A stretch of 64,000 nt of DNA from Pratylenchus scribneri (GCA_030063045.1 JAQSEB010000111.1:1178001-1242000), one strand, 5' to 3'; shown: positions 12,604 to 26,800, counted from the stretch's first letter. The notes: generated by a model from the sequence alone, not told the origin. Numbers and translations: made by a program.

Positions 12604-14514
12604 ATGTATCCTCGTCATTTGAGGCGCATTCTTTTATTCAGCATTTCCATTTTATTTCTGTTCTTATGCTATAATTTTTGGTCATTTTTCGACTCAATTG
12701 GTATAAAAATTATTATATTTAATTTTTTCCTATTTTTATTTAGGCAAAATTAAAAATGGAAATATGCTGGGGGAATATCCAAATGCTTGTTTGGATCCTT
12801 GGGCCGATAAAATTGAGGAATTTTGGCAACATTTTAACCAATCTAATTTGAAATATATTTCCAACAATCCAAAAGTGCTATTTTGTTCGGGAATTGGAAA
12901 TCAGGCACTCACTCTCATTTTTTAATATTTTATTTTTAAATGAAATTTTCTGATTATTTTATAACAATTTTATTTAATATGAATTAAATTTTATGATTTT
13001 TCATTAAACAATTTTAAGTATTTTAAAATTTTTCATAGTTTTTTCTTCATTATAAGATTATCGGTTCAGATGTTCCGTTTAGCCAGTCTTTATGGCCTTG
13101 GCCGACAATTGGGTCGAATTCCTGCACTTTCGACCTTAACTCGCTGCTCAAAAGCCGAAAAATTCGTCGGTGAATTTGAATGGATTTTTCCTCTCCAATC
13201 CAAATTCATCAAATACATTGTTCTCAAAAATTAATTTTTTTTTAATTTTTTTTTTCAGAATTTCAACAATAAATCTGCAATAAATCAAACATATTTTGCC
13301 ACCAAATTTGCCACTCAAAATTGCTGCCATTTTGATGATCCAAAAAGGCAAATTAAAATCAAATTATTCAAATTTTTTCCAATTTTTTTAGATCGAATTT
13401 AACGGCAATTTCAGCTAAAAATCTTCTCCTTGGTGGAATTTATTTACAAATTTTTCGATATTTTCATGAATATAAACAAAATATTAGAAATTTATTTCGT
13501 TTTTCGCCCTCACTTTGTGCCTGGGCAATGAATGAAAGAAGAAGAATCTTTGGGTAAATAAATAATTTATTTATTTTTAATTAAAAATATAAAATACTAG
13601 TTCCCATTCTCTGCACAATTTATGCGTCCACACTCGTCGAGGTGACTTCTTCAATCGAAATTGGCAATCCACGAAAGAATTCACCCAAAAATCCATTCAA
13701 TTTTCTGTCCAAAAATTGCACAAAAAATTCCCTTCAATTTCAATTGTATTGTTGGGCGATGATAAACAATTTTTAAGAGATTTGCAAATTCCAAAAAATG
13801 TAAGTAATGTTTTTAAATTTATGAAAATTTAAATTTTTTAAATTAAAGTTGGCGCAACAAATCTACATTCCCAGGCAAAATGGCCGTGGCGAAGACATGG
13901 CATTTGGTCCGATTTTCAAAATTTACATATAACCTCTTTTAAAACCCGTCCCTCTATTAATTTCCCATTCTCGATTTTGACGACCCCATAACTCCTGAGA
14001 CAGAGTGAACTTTAAAAAATTTTCTTAGTTCCCTAAAGCTCTACAAATCCACTCAAATTTGTTAAAAAATATCCTTAAATTACGAATAGACCTCAAATTT
14101 TCCTAATTTTTGAGGGATTAATAAATTCATATGTGGATTTAAAAGAGGTTGGTTATATTTTAAGTTAAAATTTAATCTGACATAATTAATAAAAAATTTT
14201 CTATTAAAATATTTATTTAAATTCATTTCATATTTTTTGATAAATTTTTATATTTCAATTTCCAACTGTCCTTTCATGCGATTCACTTTTAATTACTGCA
14301 TCCGCTTCAACATTTGCCTGGTGGATTGGATATTTGATGGAGCCAAAAGGAGGCCACATTTTATTCAATGCTAATTTTACGGTCAATTAATTTTATTTAT
14401 ATTCTAATATTACATCATTTTTAGGGTATGGATCGAAATCGTCAAAATTTTCCTCCAGAATGGATTCCAATTTATTTGAACTCGAAAAGTGGCAAAATTA
14501 ATGAATTAAATTAA
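12604..14514 (+). CDS. GT11 family alpha-1,2-fucosyltransferase-like, type II membrane protein
   Basis: ATG 12604 gives a short basic N-terminus and one hydrophobic segment (ILLFSISILFLFLCYNFW), as in Golgi type II enzymes. Following exons read CSGIGNQ then MFRLASLYGLGRQLGRIP, the GT11 donor-site motif (G-x-GNQMF). Next come a middle region with NLTAISAKNLLLGG, the diagnostic VHTRRGDF motif, VLLGDDKQFL, RGEDMAFG, and the C-terminal CDSLLITASASTFAWWIGY. The stop is at 14512-14514. The family transfers fucose from GDP-fucose to galactose-containing acceptors in the Golgi. A 230-bp inverted-repeat element lies in the intron before the last catalytic exon, and the exon ends around it (near 13915 and 14260) are not canonical to my eye, so the joint there could be damaged. 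Confidence 0.8.
13927..14158. mobile_element. MITE-like element, family D, in fucosyltransferase intron
   Basis: Terminal inverted repeats ATATAACCTCTTTTAAAACC and its inverse near 14136-14158 (GGATTTAAAAGAGG...TTATAT). No coding content. It abuts the exon ending MAFG. Confidence 0.7.
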
Positions 14515-15099
14515 TTTATACAATTTATTTAAATATAATATTTTTAAATTAATATAATATTTTGATTTTCTATCGGGTATTGATCAATAATAATATTGGG
14601 AAATATTTAATTTGGCTAAAAATGGAAGTGGCAAAAATCTTAAACGGTTTAATGGTTTGTGCTAAACTCTCAAATATTATTCCTAATTGATAGATCTCGT
14701 CAAGATGTTTTTTTGTGTCATAATGATTTGGTGTTTAACAATTTTGAATTTGTTTTGAACCAAAAAATAAAACGGTTTAATAACCTTAATTTTTGATAAA
14801 ACCATAGAAAATTATATATCAATTGACGGATTGACGAATTCTTTGATTTGATATAAAGTTTGGGATATAAATCACTGAACTGTTATACTCTTCTCACCAT
14901 TTTTTCAATATTTTTTGGCAAATTCAATAATATCCAATAAATACATAATATTTTCGTGAATTTCATTTTTTCCCAAAGTGAATGTAATCTTTAAAAAAAT
15001 TTTTAAGAAAAAAAATTTTAAAAGCTTTATTTCTATTATTTTTAGCAATTACTTACAATACACAAATTTAAATATAATTTTTACAATTTGGCTCTTCCT
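14515..15099. other. Intergenic between convergent genes
   Basis: About 585 bp of AT-rich DNA between the fucosyltransferase stop and the stop of the minus-strand receptor. It probably holds both 3' UTRs. No feature seen. Confidence 0.5.
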
Positions 15100-17246
15100 T
15101 CAGTTTATAAATTTTGTTATTGAACGAACAACATCAACTCTTGCTTTTTTGAATGGTGCCATCAATGCATCTCGATAGGGACGAAATGTCCAAAGACTGG
15201 CCAAGGGATTCAAAATGGGCAGCCAACTGATTAGTACATAAATAAAAATGTTTCCATTCAACAATAGGAACTGTGAGAAACTGAATAATATAATAAATGC
15301 TTCGATTGTAAGCGGATAACTGGCCTGAAATTAATTTAGAATATATATATTTTTTTTGGTATAATATAGTTATTTTCTCAAATTTTTCTAAATACACTTT
15401 TAAATAACTGTGAAATTACCAGAAAAATAATTCAGAATTTTCATACCCGAATATTTTGCAATGATCAATTTTGTATTTGTAGTGGTCAAAATCTTATTAG
15501 TTAGTTTTTCAAACTATTAATAAATTTTAGCATTGGTTTCTCTTTTTTAGAACATTTTTTATAACTTTTTAAAAATTATAAAAATTTTTTCAATATTATG
15601 TTATTTTTTTTAACTCCACTTACACAAATGATTAAACTTTTAGTCAATTGTTTGTTCAATGTTTTCAGCCGTTCACTCATTGCATGGGTGGCAACATGTT
15701 TGACCATTTTTCGTCCACAAAAAATTATTATGGAATAAGATAAAATATAGAGCAATATAATTGCTAACAAATTAATTGGACTTATAGATACATGTGAATT
15801 ATGAATTAAAAATTGTTTTTATTACAAATTTCTGCTTACATCCAATGCAAATATTACAAATGTGACATTTTCGTCGAAATCAATGGAAAATGCAGATAAA
15901 TCAATTGAATTATTCAACAATGGCTTTTTTATTATGGAATAAGTGCCATAACTTAATGTAATTGAACAAATTGATGGTAGAATAAGTAAAATAAAATAAC
16001 GGCAAAGGGTTATTTTGAAGTTTCTAAAATAATTATAAAATGCATAATATGAAATTGATAATTATTTTGACATCTTTAAGGTCATATATTTTGACCATAA
16101 TCAAATATCGGGACTTAAAAAGCTTTGATTTAAAAGAATAGAGCATCGAGTTGATACGATTTAATAATGGAGCCAGATTTAGCTATGTTTTTTGACTCTA
16201 ACAAATGATAATGATTATTTTCAAATATTTTTTATTTATTTTGTTGTTGCCAAAGTAAAAATAACTTCAATTAGAAATTTATTATAATAGCAGTCTATAA
16301 TTTTTTAAATATACAAAAATCCTTTTTTTAATATTAATTTATTTATTTTTTTGATTTATATAGTTTAATAAATTCATTCAACAAGTAATTCTGAATAATG
16401 AATAAAAAATTTTTGGATTAGTTTTATTTTAAATATTAAATAAAACTTTTAATTATAACAAAAAAATTTTTTTATCTAATTTTCATATTAAAATTTAATC
16501 ATTTTAAAATTCTCTACAAAAAAAAAACTAACAAAAATCAAACGATAAACATTATTAGAAGTAAAAAATTTGCAAATTTATTTAAAATCTTCTGCTAATA
16601 AATTTTAAAAGATGCTAAAATTTTCCTAGCAATAAATTAAAACATTGATTTTACCCATCCATAATATATTTGATTATATTTAAATTACTGATTGAAGACC
16701 ACATAGCGATAAATAAATTGTACAACACAGGCAAATACATCCAAATGATAGAAAAAATTCCATAATAAAACCAAAAGTAACAAATTCATTGGATTATTAA
16801 ATAATGGACGAAATAAATTTGAATGAATCAAATAGCCATCAAATAAGAATATAATATCACTTCCATCCAGGAAAGTTGGATACTAAAATAAATTTTATTA
16901 TTATATAATTTTCTAATTATTTTATTTTATGAATTTTGTTGATGGAACAAAATTTGCGCAATCCACGTCTCATTTAATACCGCTTTATATAGCTCGGGAA
17001 TGGATGAGTAAATTGGAGAAAGAATTAGTAAATATGATGTGATATCAAACTCACTGGAATTGCAACAAAGAAGACAGTCAAAAGTAGAAAATCCATAATG
17101 CAAGTTTGGAGCAACACTCGACTATGAAGCCACATTTCTTTGGGTGTTCTGTAAAGTATGAGCCAAAGAAGAGTGAAATTCAGGAAAAAACCAAACGGAG
17201 GAATTAGCAAAGAATTTATGCGCAAAATGGCATTTGTCAACGCCAT
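15100..17246 (-). CDS. Nematode seven-transmembrane chemoreceptor, Srd/Str-like
   Basis: Minus-strand gene with ATG at 17246. Exon 1 (about 17045-17246) reads MALTNAILRINSLLIPPFGF then LLWLILYRTPKEMWLHSRVL, TM1 and the loop leading to TM2. Further exons lie at about 16690-16880 (TM3, FFYHLDVFACVVQFIYRY), 15840-16025 (TM4 and loop), 15616-15770 (TM5, then MSERLKTLNKQL) and 15100-15328 (TM6-7, ending WLPILNPLASLWTFRPYRDA). The MSERxxxxxxQL intracellular motif and the NPLxSLWTFRPYR C-terminus are typical of the Srd/Str superfamily. It is a predicted G-protein-coupled receptor of sensory neurons. A close paralogue on the plus strand starts at 41302 and shares WLHSRVLLQTCI in exon 1. Confidence 0.8.
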
Positions 17247-18235
17247 TAATTTTAAATGGAAATTTGATAGAGATTTTTAGCAATTGATGGTTTTATAATA
17301 TTATCTAGAAATTAATTTTAAATTATTGTCATCAATTTTTGAGGAAAGAAAATTAATAATATTCAGTAAATTTGAATGAATGTGGATAATTCGCAAAATG
17401 GGCAGCTGAAAATTTTTGGATAATTCGGAAATGCAGCTGAAAATTTCGACGCCCCATAAAATATGATTGACGCATTTAATCTAAAATTGACAGTATTTCA
17501 GCTATTTACAGCAACAAAACGAATGAAAAAAGTAATGTTTCTACATAGATATTAATTTTAAGTAATCGTCTACCCTCTATGACTTTTTTTTTGGTTGGCT
17601 AATGAATGACGACAATCCAATCTTTAATCTATTTGGCTCTAATTTAATATTTAATTTCATTTAATATTAAATTTCTTGATGTGTTCAATTTGAAAAATAT
17701 TATTTATAAATTTAACTTTAAAAAATTGGAATTTACCGACAACTTTTCATGTTGAAAAATCGCCGGCCATATAATTTGGCCGCATGGAATTTGAATTTTC
17801 ATATTTTCTATATTTTATAATTATTTATTTTTATATTAATTCAATATTTATGCCCAACAAAAATATTTTTCCAAAGATTGCCACAAAAAGTTTGGAAGCC
17901 AAATTCCCTTCAAAAATAAAGAATAAGGAGAGCAGCCGACCATTTGGCCCCAAATATCCCATTTAATCTTGTCAGACCATTTTACCCTTTTTTCCCCTAA
18001 AAGGCACATTGCCGCCATAAAAATTCCCTTGGGATTTTGGCAGGGAATAGGTTGAATATTTGCGGGGAACATAAAATTTCGTCGAACGCAAAACTTTTCT
18101 CCACAAAAAATTGGTCTAAATTTGGTCAGCATTTTCCGCAATATTTTGAGCATAAAATTTTTTATTATTAATAATGACGAATTGCACAATTTTGCCGGTG
18201 AGCAAAAATAAAATATATTTTTAACATTTTAAAAT
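17247..18235. other. Intergenic between divergent genes
   Basis: AT-rich, shared upstream region of the minus-strand receptor and the plus-strand unknown gene. No distinct motif or RNA recognised. Confidence 0.4.
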
Positions 18236-21200
18236 TCATTTTCGCCTCGTCATTATTTGTTGGTGAATATTGCGGATTGGCATGGCCAAAGGAAAATATT
18301 CCAATCGAATGGGCCAATTGATTGGGAGAAGACCACATTTGCATTGGATGGAATTGATTCGGCATTTCCAAATTTTATTGGCTGCAAATCCATCGATTTA
18401 AGGCGATTTAAAGCAATTAAGGATCAAAGTTAGTAAATTTTTTCAATATTTTTTAAATAAAATTATCTAATATATTTTAAAAAATTTAATTAATTATTAT
18501 TATTTGGCTAAATAAAATATATAAAATATTATAAATTTTAAAAAAATATTAAAAATATAAAAATTTGAATTATTTATTTTAATGATTTTAAGAGGAAAAA
18601 TTAATTTATAAAAATTTAATTTTTAAAATTTCACAGCTTTGCATCCATTCATTGATTTGACCCGAATTGTGGCAAATTCAATTCATTTTGAAGCCCAAAA
18701 CATTGCTGAAAATGCAATTGGTGATGCATTCCTTTATGAGGAATTACAATGCGTTGAATGGCATCAAATTGTGCCAATGGATTTGGGCGAGGATTTTGGA
18801 GGAGGAGAAGAAGGGGAATGTCTCGGTGAATCGAGGACATTCTCGAATATTGCCCAAAGTAGCAGTTGGGGCGAATATGCCTTAAATGAAATGGATTCCA
18901 ACGGTGATGGAGAAGAAGAATTATCATCAAGTAGCTTTGCAGAAAGTGATAATTTGTTGGAGAAAAACACAACAGGTCAATCCAATTTTGGTGTCGAGAA
19001 ATTTAATAAAATTACTTACTTAGAATATTCGAAATGAAATAATCGTTTTATTTAATTTTATGTTGTAGCGAATATTCGAAATTGGTTAATTATAGAATTA
19101 TCCAAGTGCTTTACTTGGTTAGAAATCTCGGCTTCTAGACCGACTCGAGAGTAGGCTCATTCAACTCGAGATGGTAGATTTACTATAAGAAATTTCAATT
19201 TTAGACTATTCTGGGTGTTTGTTTAGTAACATTTCCGCTAGATTCTTATCCCACCTCCTGTGCTTTATTTCTAGCCCTAAATCCCGACCCTAAACCGGTC
19301 TAAAATTGAAATTGCCTTGACTAAATCGACCATGACGAGACGAATGAGCCTACTCACAAGTCCAAAATTCATCAGTCCAGCACCTGCAGCTATATTTCGA
19401 ATATACCAATTTCCAGAATTAACCGCTACACCTATAATATTCAAATTGAAATATTTATTTTTCTTTAATTAATTCGTAAATTTATGATAATTTCAGGCTA
19501 TATTCTTATTGGATATGAATCTGCGATGGATTGCCCTTCTTTTCGGCAATTTCATGCAGATTGGCAAAATTGGTGTGCTGTCCGTGATCTTTGCGATTCA
19601 TTGCCCACCAAATGTACATTCCGCAAAGTCAGCTTTTATCAATGCTGCGTTCCAATTTGTCGCTATAAATTTTTACTTCTTCTCGAAGTGGACAATGTTT
19701 TGGTAATACCTTAAATTTAATAATTTTTTAAAATATTTATTTTTAGTTGGAACCCAAATTGGTATTGAATTGCATCAACAATGCCCAATCACTTTGCTTT
19801 AATCGAGCATTCATTGGCCTCTATGAGGAAATTGAATTTGAAGTATTTTTAAATTTTTGATTGATTCATTTACTAATTCTAATTAAAGATCGATTTGGCC
19901 ATTTTACAACGTTTGGTGTCGATGGGTCATTCTATAAATTGCAATGGCTTTAGATTGACCGTTGAATTTGGTCAAAAGGATTTACCAAAGGAAAGTAGGC
20001 GACTATTTAATAATAATTTTATTAAAATTTTATGGTACTAGTACATTCGTGTATCAATTTTTTGTTGATAAAGGAAAAAGTGAAGAGTCCCCCCCCCCTC
20101 TTGGGTCATCAAAATTAAGGTTAGAGTCATTATGAGTTACCGTAGAACGTAGATGATATCCTATCCCTGAATGACCACCCCAAACGGCCCTAACCCAAAA
20201 CCTGACAATAAATAGGGAGGACCTTCACTTTTCCCCAGTTGGTCCAAAAAGCGGACACAAAATGTATGGACCAATTTTATTTAATAATATTATATTACCA
20301 AATTGCGCTCAATTTATGCTCATTTTTACTAGTGGAATAAATTAATTATTAATAGTACAGAACCAACAATATAACTTAAAATCTATTTTCCCTTACAATA
20401 TCTAATATTGTTCACCAACAGAATCGCCAATGTTTTCGGCATTTCCTGGTGGCTTCTTCTCCAACATGCCATCCTCCATTTCTTCTTCATTCCATTCCGA
20501 GCCAGAAAATTTTGCATTGAATGGGTCAAATGGCCAATTCAGTTTTGGCAAAAACAACAATGCAAAGAAAATTGGCCAAAATAATCGATTCTTGACAAGA
20601 TCGGATACGGCCAACAGTGATTGGCAATTTGATGCGGAAATGGAGGAAATTTTGGACACTGATGAATTGGGAATATTCGTTGTGGATATTGATAAAGCGA
20701 TGGAGGAACAAAATGGAATAATTGGTGGAATGGATTCAAATTCAAACTGGAATATGGCATCCCATTTGGAGGCAATCAACGAAGGGGAGGAGGATGCGCA
20801 AAAAGGAACAATGGAAGAGACCAAAATTAACCTCAACAACAACATTTCTGGCCAAATGTGAGATTTTAAATGGATTGAATATTTTTAGGATAGCATTTAA
20901 TTTGCCGAAAAAATTACTAAAAATGTCGAAAAAATATTAAAAGGTATAATGATTTAGAAGTTTTGTCCTTGACCCCCGAAACATAAACCCAATCGATAGA
21001 TTTCGTCAAAGCGCATCGAATGATATTAGAATTTTAGCCAAAAATTAAAGGTATTAAAACATTAAAGCGTTTTTTCTTTTTCAGTTCAAAATTAATTTAA
21101 AATTGGTTAAACCCAGATAAATAGCATTATTTACCGATATGTCTCGATGAGTTCTATCAAATGGGTATACGACTTAATTGACTAGGATACATTTTTAAAC

Positions 21201-21594
21201 AGTTATAAAATTGGTATAAAATTTTCAATATTTTCAGAATTCTTTTCAGCATTTTTTTAATTTTTCCGGCTATTTTTTATAATGTCAAATTTTTAAGTGG
21301 TCGAAAGAGTTCATGGCGCAAAAGCCTGAAAAAACGACTGTTTTCATCGACACCATCGAACAATCAAATAGAATTGGTCAAAATTGGTAAAGATAAAAGT
21401 GAACCAAAAGCAGCAGAAGATAAACAAAATAATAATTTTGGCAAAGAAGAAACATTGAATTGGATGGAGAATGGCAGAAATAATAACAACAATGTTCACA
21501 TAATGAAAGGCGGGGCTCGAAGAATGAAAAGTGCAAATAATCCAAAAAAGAATTCATTAATTGGAAATTTATGGAGGAAAATTTCATTAAAATA
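18236..21594 (+). CDS. Unrecognised multi-exon protein with Cys-rich centre and acidic/basic tail
   Basis: A chain of exons with consistent frames and canonical splice sites: about 18236-18428 (HYLLVNIADWHGQRKIF), 18636-18975 (acidic and Ser-rich), 19497-19700 (Cys-rich, MDCPSFRQFHADWQNWC), 19747-19842 (LEPKLVLNCINNAQSLC), 19887-19994, 20424-20858 (Asn/Glu-rich) and 21296-21594. The last is Lys/Arg-rich, reading SLKKRLFSSTP and ending ISLK-stop. Ten or more cysteines lie between the third and fifth exons. I cannot match it to a known family. The true start is not visible: the first exon lacks an in-frame ATG and an AG acceptor. Two MITEs interrupt introns (19064-19430 and 20071-20235). It could be a nematode-specific protein; cellular location unclear. 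Confidence 0.55.
19064..19430. mobile_element. MITE-like element, family B copy 1
   Basis: About 367 bp with ends TGTAGCG and CGCTACA. The long inner arms pair: CTCGAGAGTAGGCTCATTC with GAATGAGCCTACTC, and ATTTCAATTTTAGAC with GTCTAAAATTGAAATT. It lies in an intron of the unknown gene. Related arms occur at about 31000-31385 and 32990-33335. Confidence 0.7.
20071..20235. mobile_element. Short inverted-repeat element, family C copy 1
   Basis: Left arm AAGGAAAAAGTGAAGAGTCC pairs with the right arm GGACCTTCACTTTTCCCC. A C10 tract follows the left arm. Intronic. A second copy lies at about 63321-63472. Confidence 0.6.
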
Positions 21595-23873
21595 AATTTT
21601 AATTGATTTTTTATTATTAGAATATGGAAAATTATTAATATAAATTTTAAAAAATTATTTCTCTTTCTTTTTATGTGAAATTTGTATTCTAACTGAAAAT
21701 CACAATTAGGACAATAAATTAAACAAAAAATTTAGTTTTTTAAGAAGGGTCAAAATGGCCATGAGTTGCGGTGGAGGAATGATTTCGGTGATTTACGAGC
21801 TATTGGATATAAAAATAATCGAAAAATGATGACTCCACCACGAGTTCACAGTTCATCATAACTTTTTAACATTTACTTTTTTTCTCGATAAAAAAGTACC
21901 TCCAAAATAAAGTGTGAACAATGTACTTTTTTTCCATCTATCATATTTTCCCTTTTTTCACGTTTTTATGCCATTATAAATCGGGCATTGTCATGAGATG
22001 AATGGACGGAAACAAATATTTCAATATTATTATTCTCCGAAAGGATTCCATTTTTACATGTAAAAATGTCAATTCCTGTTGAAAATTGAATTTATTATTT
22101 CGATTATTCAATTATCCACCAGAATTTTGAGCAATTGTCAATTTTTCGTTAATTCTTATTAAATAATTAGTCAAAAGGATGATATACAAATTTACCATTT
22201 TATTTTAATTGCAACAATTATATCCTAAAATTAAATACTACAAATTTTTGCCATACTTATTTGGCCATAACTTTGTTTATTATTATAAAATTCATTTCTT
22301 CTCAAAATTAATCATCATTCATCATATCATTCATAAGCTTTGTCTGATAAAAAAAATTTGTATCCCTTAATGCTATTATTCGGGGATGTCTCATTGCATA
22401 AATTTCTTATTTTCTTTTTTTTTACTTTATATATTCAATTAAATTTATATTTTTTAAATATAAATTTGCACAAAATAATGCAAACAAAAATGTTTGATAA
22501 ATAAAAAGAAAAAGCGCGAGGTGCGCGGCCTAGTACCGACAAAAAAGTGTCAGCGGAACATTTAAGTGAGAATGAGAAGTGCTTTAAAATTACACGAAAA
22601 ATATGACCCTCTTTACCGCATTTTACCCAATTCCCTTTAACAAATAATAAAAAAAATGAATGGAAATGGAAAAATGTTTGCGCATTGTTCTTTTTTTCCC
22701 ACTTAATCGGTGTGAAAATTATGGGAAATTGAGGCAAAAAAGAAATATTGTGGAGTTGATTGTGCTGCAAATTTTCAATTTTTCGTAATTTTTTCCTATA
22801 TTTCCTCATTTTTTAAATGAATTTTCCTGCTGTTCGTTTTTCTTCCTCAATTCATTTCCTCTGGCTTTACATTCCACACAGCTTTATACTAATGGCCCAC
22901 TGCGCAAAATTGCACGGGGGCTCAGCAGCTTTTCCCCATTTCCTTCCTCCATTCATTCATTCATCCATCGTCATCATCCCCCACCATTCTTCCCCATTTC
23001 CATTGTTTCATCCCAGCCAACCGTTAACTTTACACAATCAATAAAAATCGGGCAAAATCGCACCCAAACGACCCAATTACCCTTTTAGCAGGCAGCAGCA
23101 ATTGGGGCCAACCTCCCTCTTTGATTGATGCAAAATTTACGGCTTTTTGGCCCACTTTAATATTTATTAATGGCGCAGACTCCCGCCATTAAACAAGGAT
23201 TACATTTTTGCAATTTGCATTTTTGATGGTGTTCTTTTTCCTTCCTTTCCCCGACGTTCCTTTTACCCTTTCGTTTGATTCCCTCCCAAACTTTTGCATT
23301 TGATTTGATTGCAGCATAAAATAATAAAGTGGGAAGGGTATTCGGCAGCCAATTCCATCGTTATTTTTATTTTAATAATAAATAAATGGGCCACAATTTT
23401 CATCATTCACTTTTTTTTTGTTTATTTTCGCAATAAATTTAGATAATAAAGTAGCAGATTTTTTGGAATTTATGAATTCACTTTGAAAATATCATATTTT
23501 TTCATATTTCATATTCATTATGCAAAATTTTTTAATAGAGACTTTTGGATAAAATTATTATCGTAAGTATAATGAAAAAAATTGAAATATATTAATAATT
23601 TTTTAAGTAATATAAAGTGAAGAAGCAGTAAAATAATATCATTTTATTTAAATTTAGTCTAGTTTAATATTTAGTCGTTTTTTAGAAAATTAAAGCTATT
23701 AATAATTTTTAGAATTAATCTAATAAAAAACTGTTATAATATAAATTGAATTTCGAAAGTACAATATATATTTTCAGCAATCGAATGAATCAAATTTTAA
23801 ATCTAATTATAATAAATATTCACAAATAAATGACCTAATTTTTTAGCTAACAATTATTCTTATTTAATAAAAA
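21595..23873. other. Intergenic upstream of the first peptide transporter
   Basis: About 2.3 kb. At 21755-21850 there is an imperfect palindrome (GAGTTGCGGTGGAGG against CTCCACCACGAG). At 22830-23110 there is a more GC-rich patch that may be promoter DNA. No supported coding exon. Open frames on either strand lack family features. Confidence 0.45.
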
Positions 23874-26800
23874 ATGTCATCCAAGGATAAAGCAACAGAT
23901 TTCGAGGACACTGGTAAAAACTGAATAATAAGATGAGCTGAATCCACTAATTTTAGTGAGCACCCAATTAAGCACAAAAAGTGACAGCATTGTGGACAAT
24001 GAATGCGATAGTAACAAAGGCAAATATGATGGTGCCCCAAAAGTGGCGAAAACATGGAGTGAAATGTTCAGGGTGAAATTTAAAAATTAATATTTCAACA
24101 ATTTTAATTAAGATATGGCCGTATCAAAGTTTCTTGATTGTGATTATGGAATTCTCAATAATGTTGACTGCACTGAATAGTAATATAAATTAATTATTTA
24201 AAAATGAGAATTAATTATTTTTGCAGATGTTTTCAATTTGTATTACATCAATGTTCTTGGCTTTGACCCGGACACAACGGTGGTCATACTCAGCATCAGC
24301 GGTATCGTTGGTGGAATTGTGCGTCTCATTGGTTCTTCCATTTCCGATGGATATTTGGGCAAATTTCGGTAATTTAACAATTCTCAATTTAATAATTTTT
24401 TTAAATTCATATTTATTTAGTGCAATTTTCTATGGCTCATGTTTCTACATTCTTGGAAAAATCGTCATGACTTGTTTGCCATTTTTTTAATTTTATTATT
24501 TATATTTATTTTCAGTTTCAACATTTTTACCTGTTGGATTTCCCCATCCTTGGGTATTATTTTATTTTAATTAAATTTACAGTTAATTCTTTATATTTTT
24601 TCTAGCTTGATTTCACTGCCCAACTAATTATAATGTTTGGCACTTCAGCAATGGGTCCAAGCATTTCCCCTTTCGGTGGGGACCAATTTGAACCGCATCA
24701 AGAGAAAATGGTAGAATCAAATTTTTGAATAATAAAAAATATAAATTTATTAGATTTCCGTATATTATTCTATGTTCTACGCTTCAATCAATATTGGGTA
24801 AAAATTATTGATAATTTAATAAAATCTAAATTGCCAACACATTTAGTGCCGTAATTTCAAATATGGTAATGCCGATTCTCCGTTCCAGACCGTGTTTTGG
24901 CAAAGATTCTTGTAAATTTTTAAATATTATTTTATATTATTTAATAATTTTTATAATTTAGGCTATCCATTATCATTTAGTGTTTCCACCATCGGTGTTA
25001 TTTGCTCTTTCCGTGAGAATTCTAATTGAATTAATTAAATAAAAATATTTTTAGTCATTTTCATTGTTGGCAGCAAAAGGCAATTTTGGAATAGTTTTAA
25101 TAAAATTATTTTTCCAGATATGTTAAACTTCCACCTAAGGGAAATGTTTTCACGACACTTTATCGAGTTGTAAAGGTGGAAACAATCATAAAATTGAAAA
25201 TTTAATTTCCCCCTTTTTTAGACTTCAAAAGCCAACAAAAATCGCTCAAAAAAAGGAAAATACGATAAATTATTGGATTATTATTTCGATACCCACAATT
25301 GTGAGGAAGATCAAAAATGTTTGGATTTACGCAAAAAAGAAGGGAATGCAAATTTATGCCAAAAGGTGAATTCAAAATAAAATAATATTCATTTAGTGGT
25401 TATTTTTAGGAACAAATCATCGATGATTTTCGTGCCCTAAAACGTCTTCTAATCATTTTCATTCCAATGCCAATGTTTTGGGCACTTTACGATCAACAGT
25501 AACCAAAAATAAATTAATATTATCCAATTTTTATCTAGATATACTGTTTGGATGAATCAAGCATTATTGGTTCTCAATTAAAATATCTTTTATTTTAATT
25601 TTAAATTTGCTTTCAGCTTGATGGTCGAGTTTGGGGAGATTTCCGCCTTTTGCCCGATCAAATGCAAGTTGTCAATCCGGTAATGGAAATAATTTCTTAT
25701 TTTACTATATTAATTTCCCTTTTAGGTTTTGATTATTGTTCTCATTTTTCTCTTCCAATCCGGCATTTACCCATTTTTTGAACGATTTGTTCGACTGACT
25801 CCATTGAGGAAAATGGTGGCCGGCGGTTTCATCGCGGCATTTGCCTTTGTCGTTTCCGGCATTGTTCAACTCAAAATCAATGTAAGTTTTGGTTGGGGAA
25901 AACAATGAATGAATTAACCAATAAATAATTGATCTTTAAAAAATTAAAATAAATATAAATAAAATAAAATATATATATTAATTATACCTATTATTTATTT
26001 GTTTTCATTTTCAGCCAACTCTTCCTGATTTGCCCCAGGATGGTCATGCATTTGTGTCCTTTGTGAACACATTCCAAGATGAAAAATGCACATTGAATAT
26101 TACTCATTTAGGAAATGGCCAATTTTTGGGAAATGGCCAATTTCGATTTCTCAAAACCAATTCTGTTAGATTTTATTCTTTTAAGAATTTTTATGAATTT
26201 TTCAGTCTTTAATTGCCGACAAATTGGCAAATCGTGATGAACTTTTCGACGTTGCGTTGGGCCAAAATGAATGGAAAATTGAATGGGTCAACAATGAAAA
26301 TGCATCAAAATGTTCAAAAGAATTTCCAAAAAAAATTTCGGAAAATATTCAAAATGAGACAAGCATAATTCTAATTGGCCAAAATGGCCATTCCCTCGCA
26401 TGGGCTGACACAAAAAAGCCAACCGGCGGCACTGGACAATTCAAAATTGGCGTTGTTTTGGCATTGGATGGAGCAGAGGAATATTCTGGCAATTTGGCAA
26501 TGTGCCGTGTTGGCCACACTTGCGATCAACATTCGGGGAAGGTGATCAAAAATGCAATAAAATTTTGTAGTGTTCTTAAAGTTTCGTTATATTTTGTTAT
26601 TTGAAAAAATAAAAAATTGGAAAATTAATTTTTCAAAATACTTTTTTTGGATTATAATGGCAATTACTTATTAAAATTTTAAATTAATATAATTCTGCCC
26701 TATCCCTTTCAATAAAATATAATATTTCTAAATTAAGGACAAGAAAAACCATTTTTTGACAAATTTAATTTTTGAAAAAATTTTTTTCATCGACTCATTT

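Noticed and set aside
22435..22809. 124-codon minus-strand frame
   Set aside because: Composition is that of random AT-rich DNA (Phe, Lys, Asn, Ile) and nothing matches a family.
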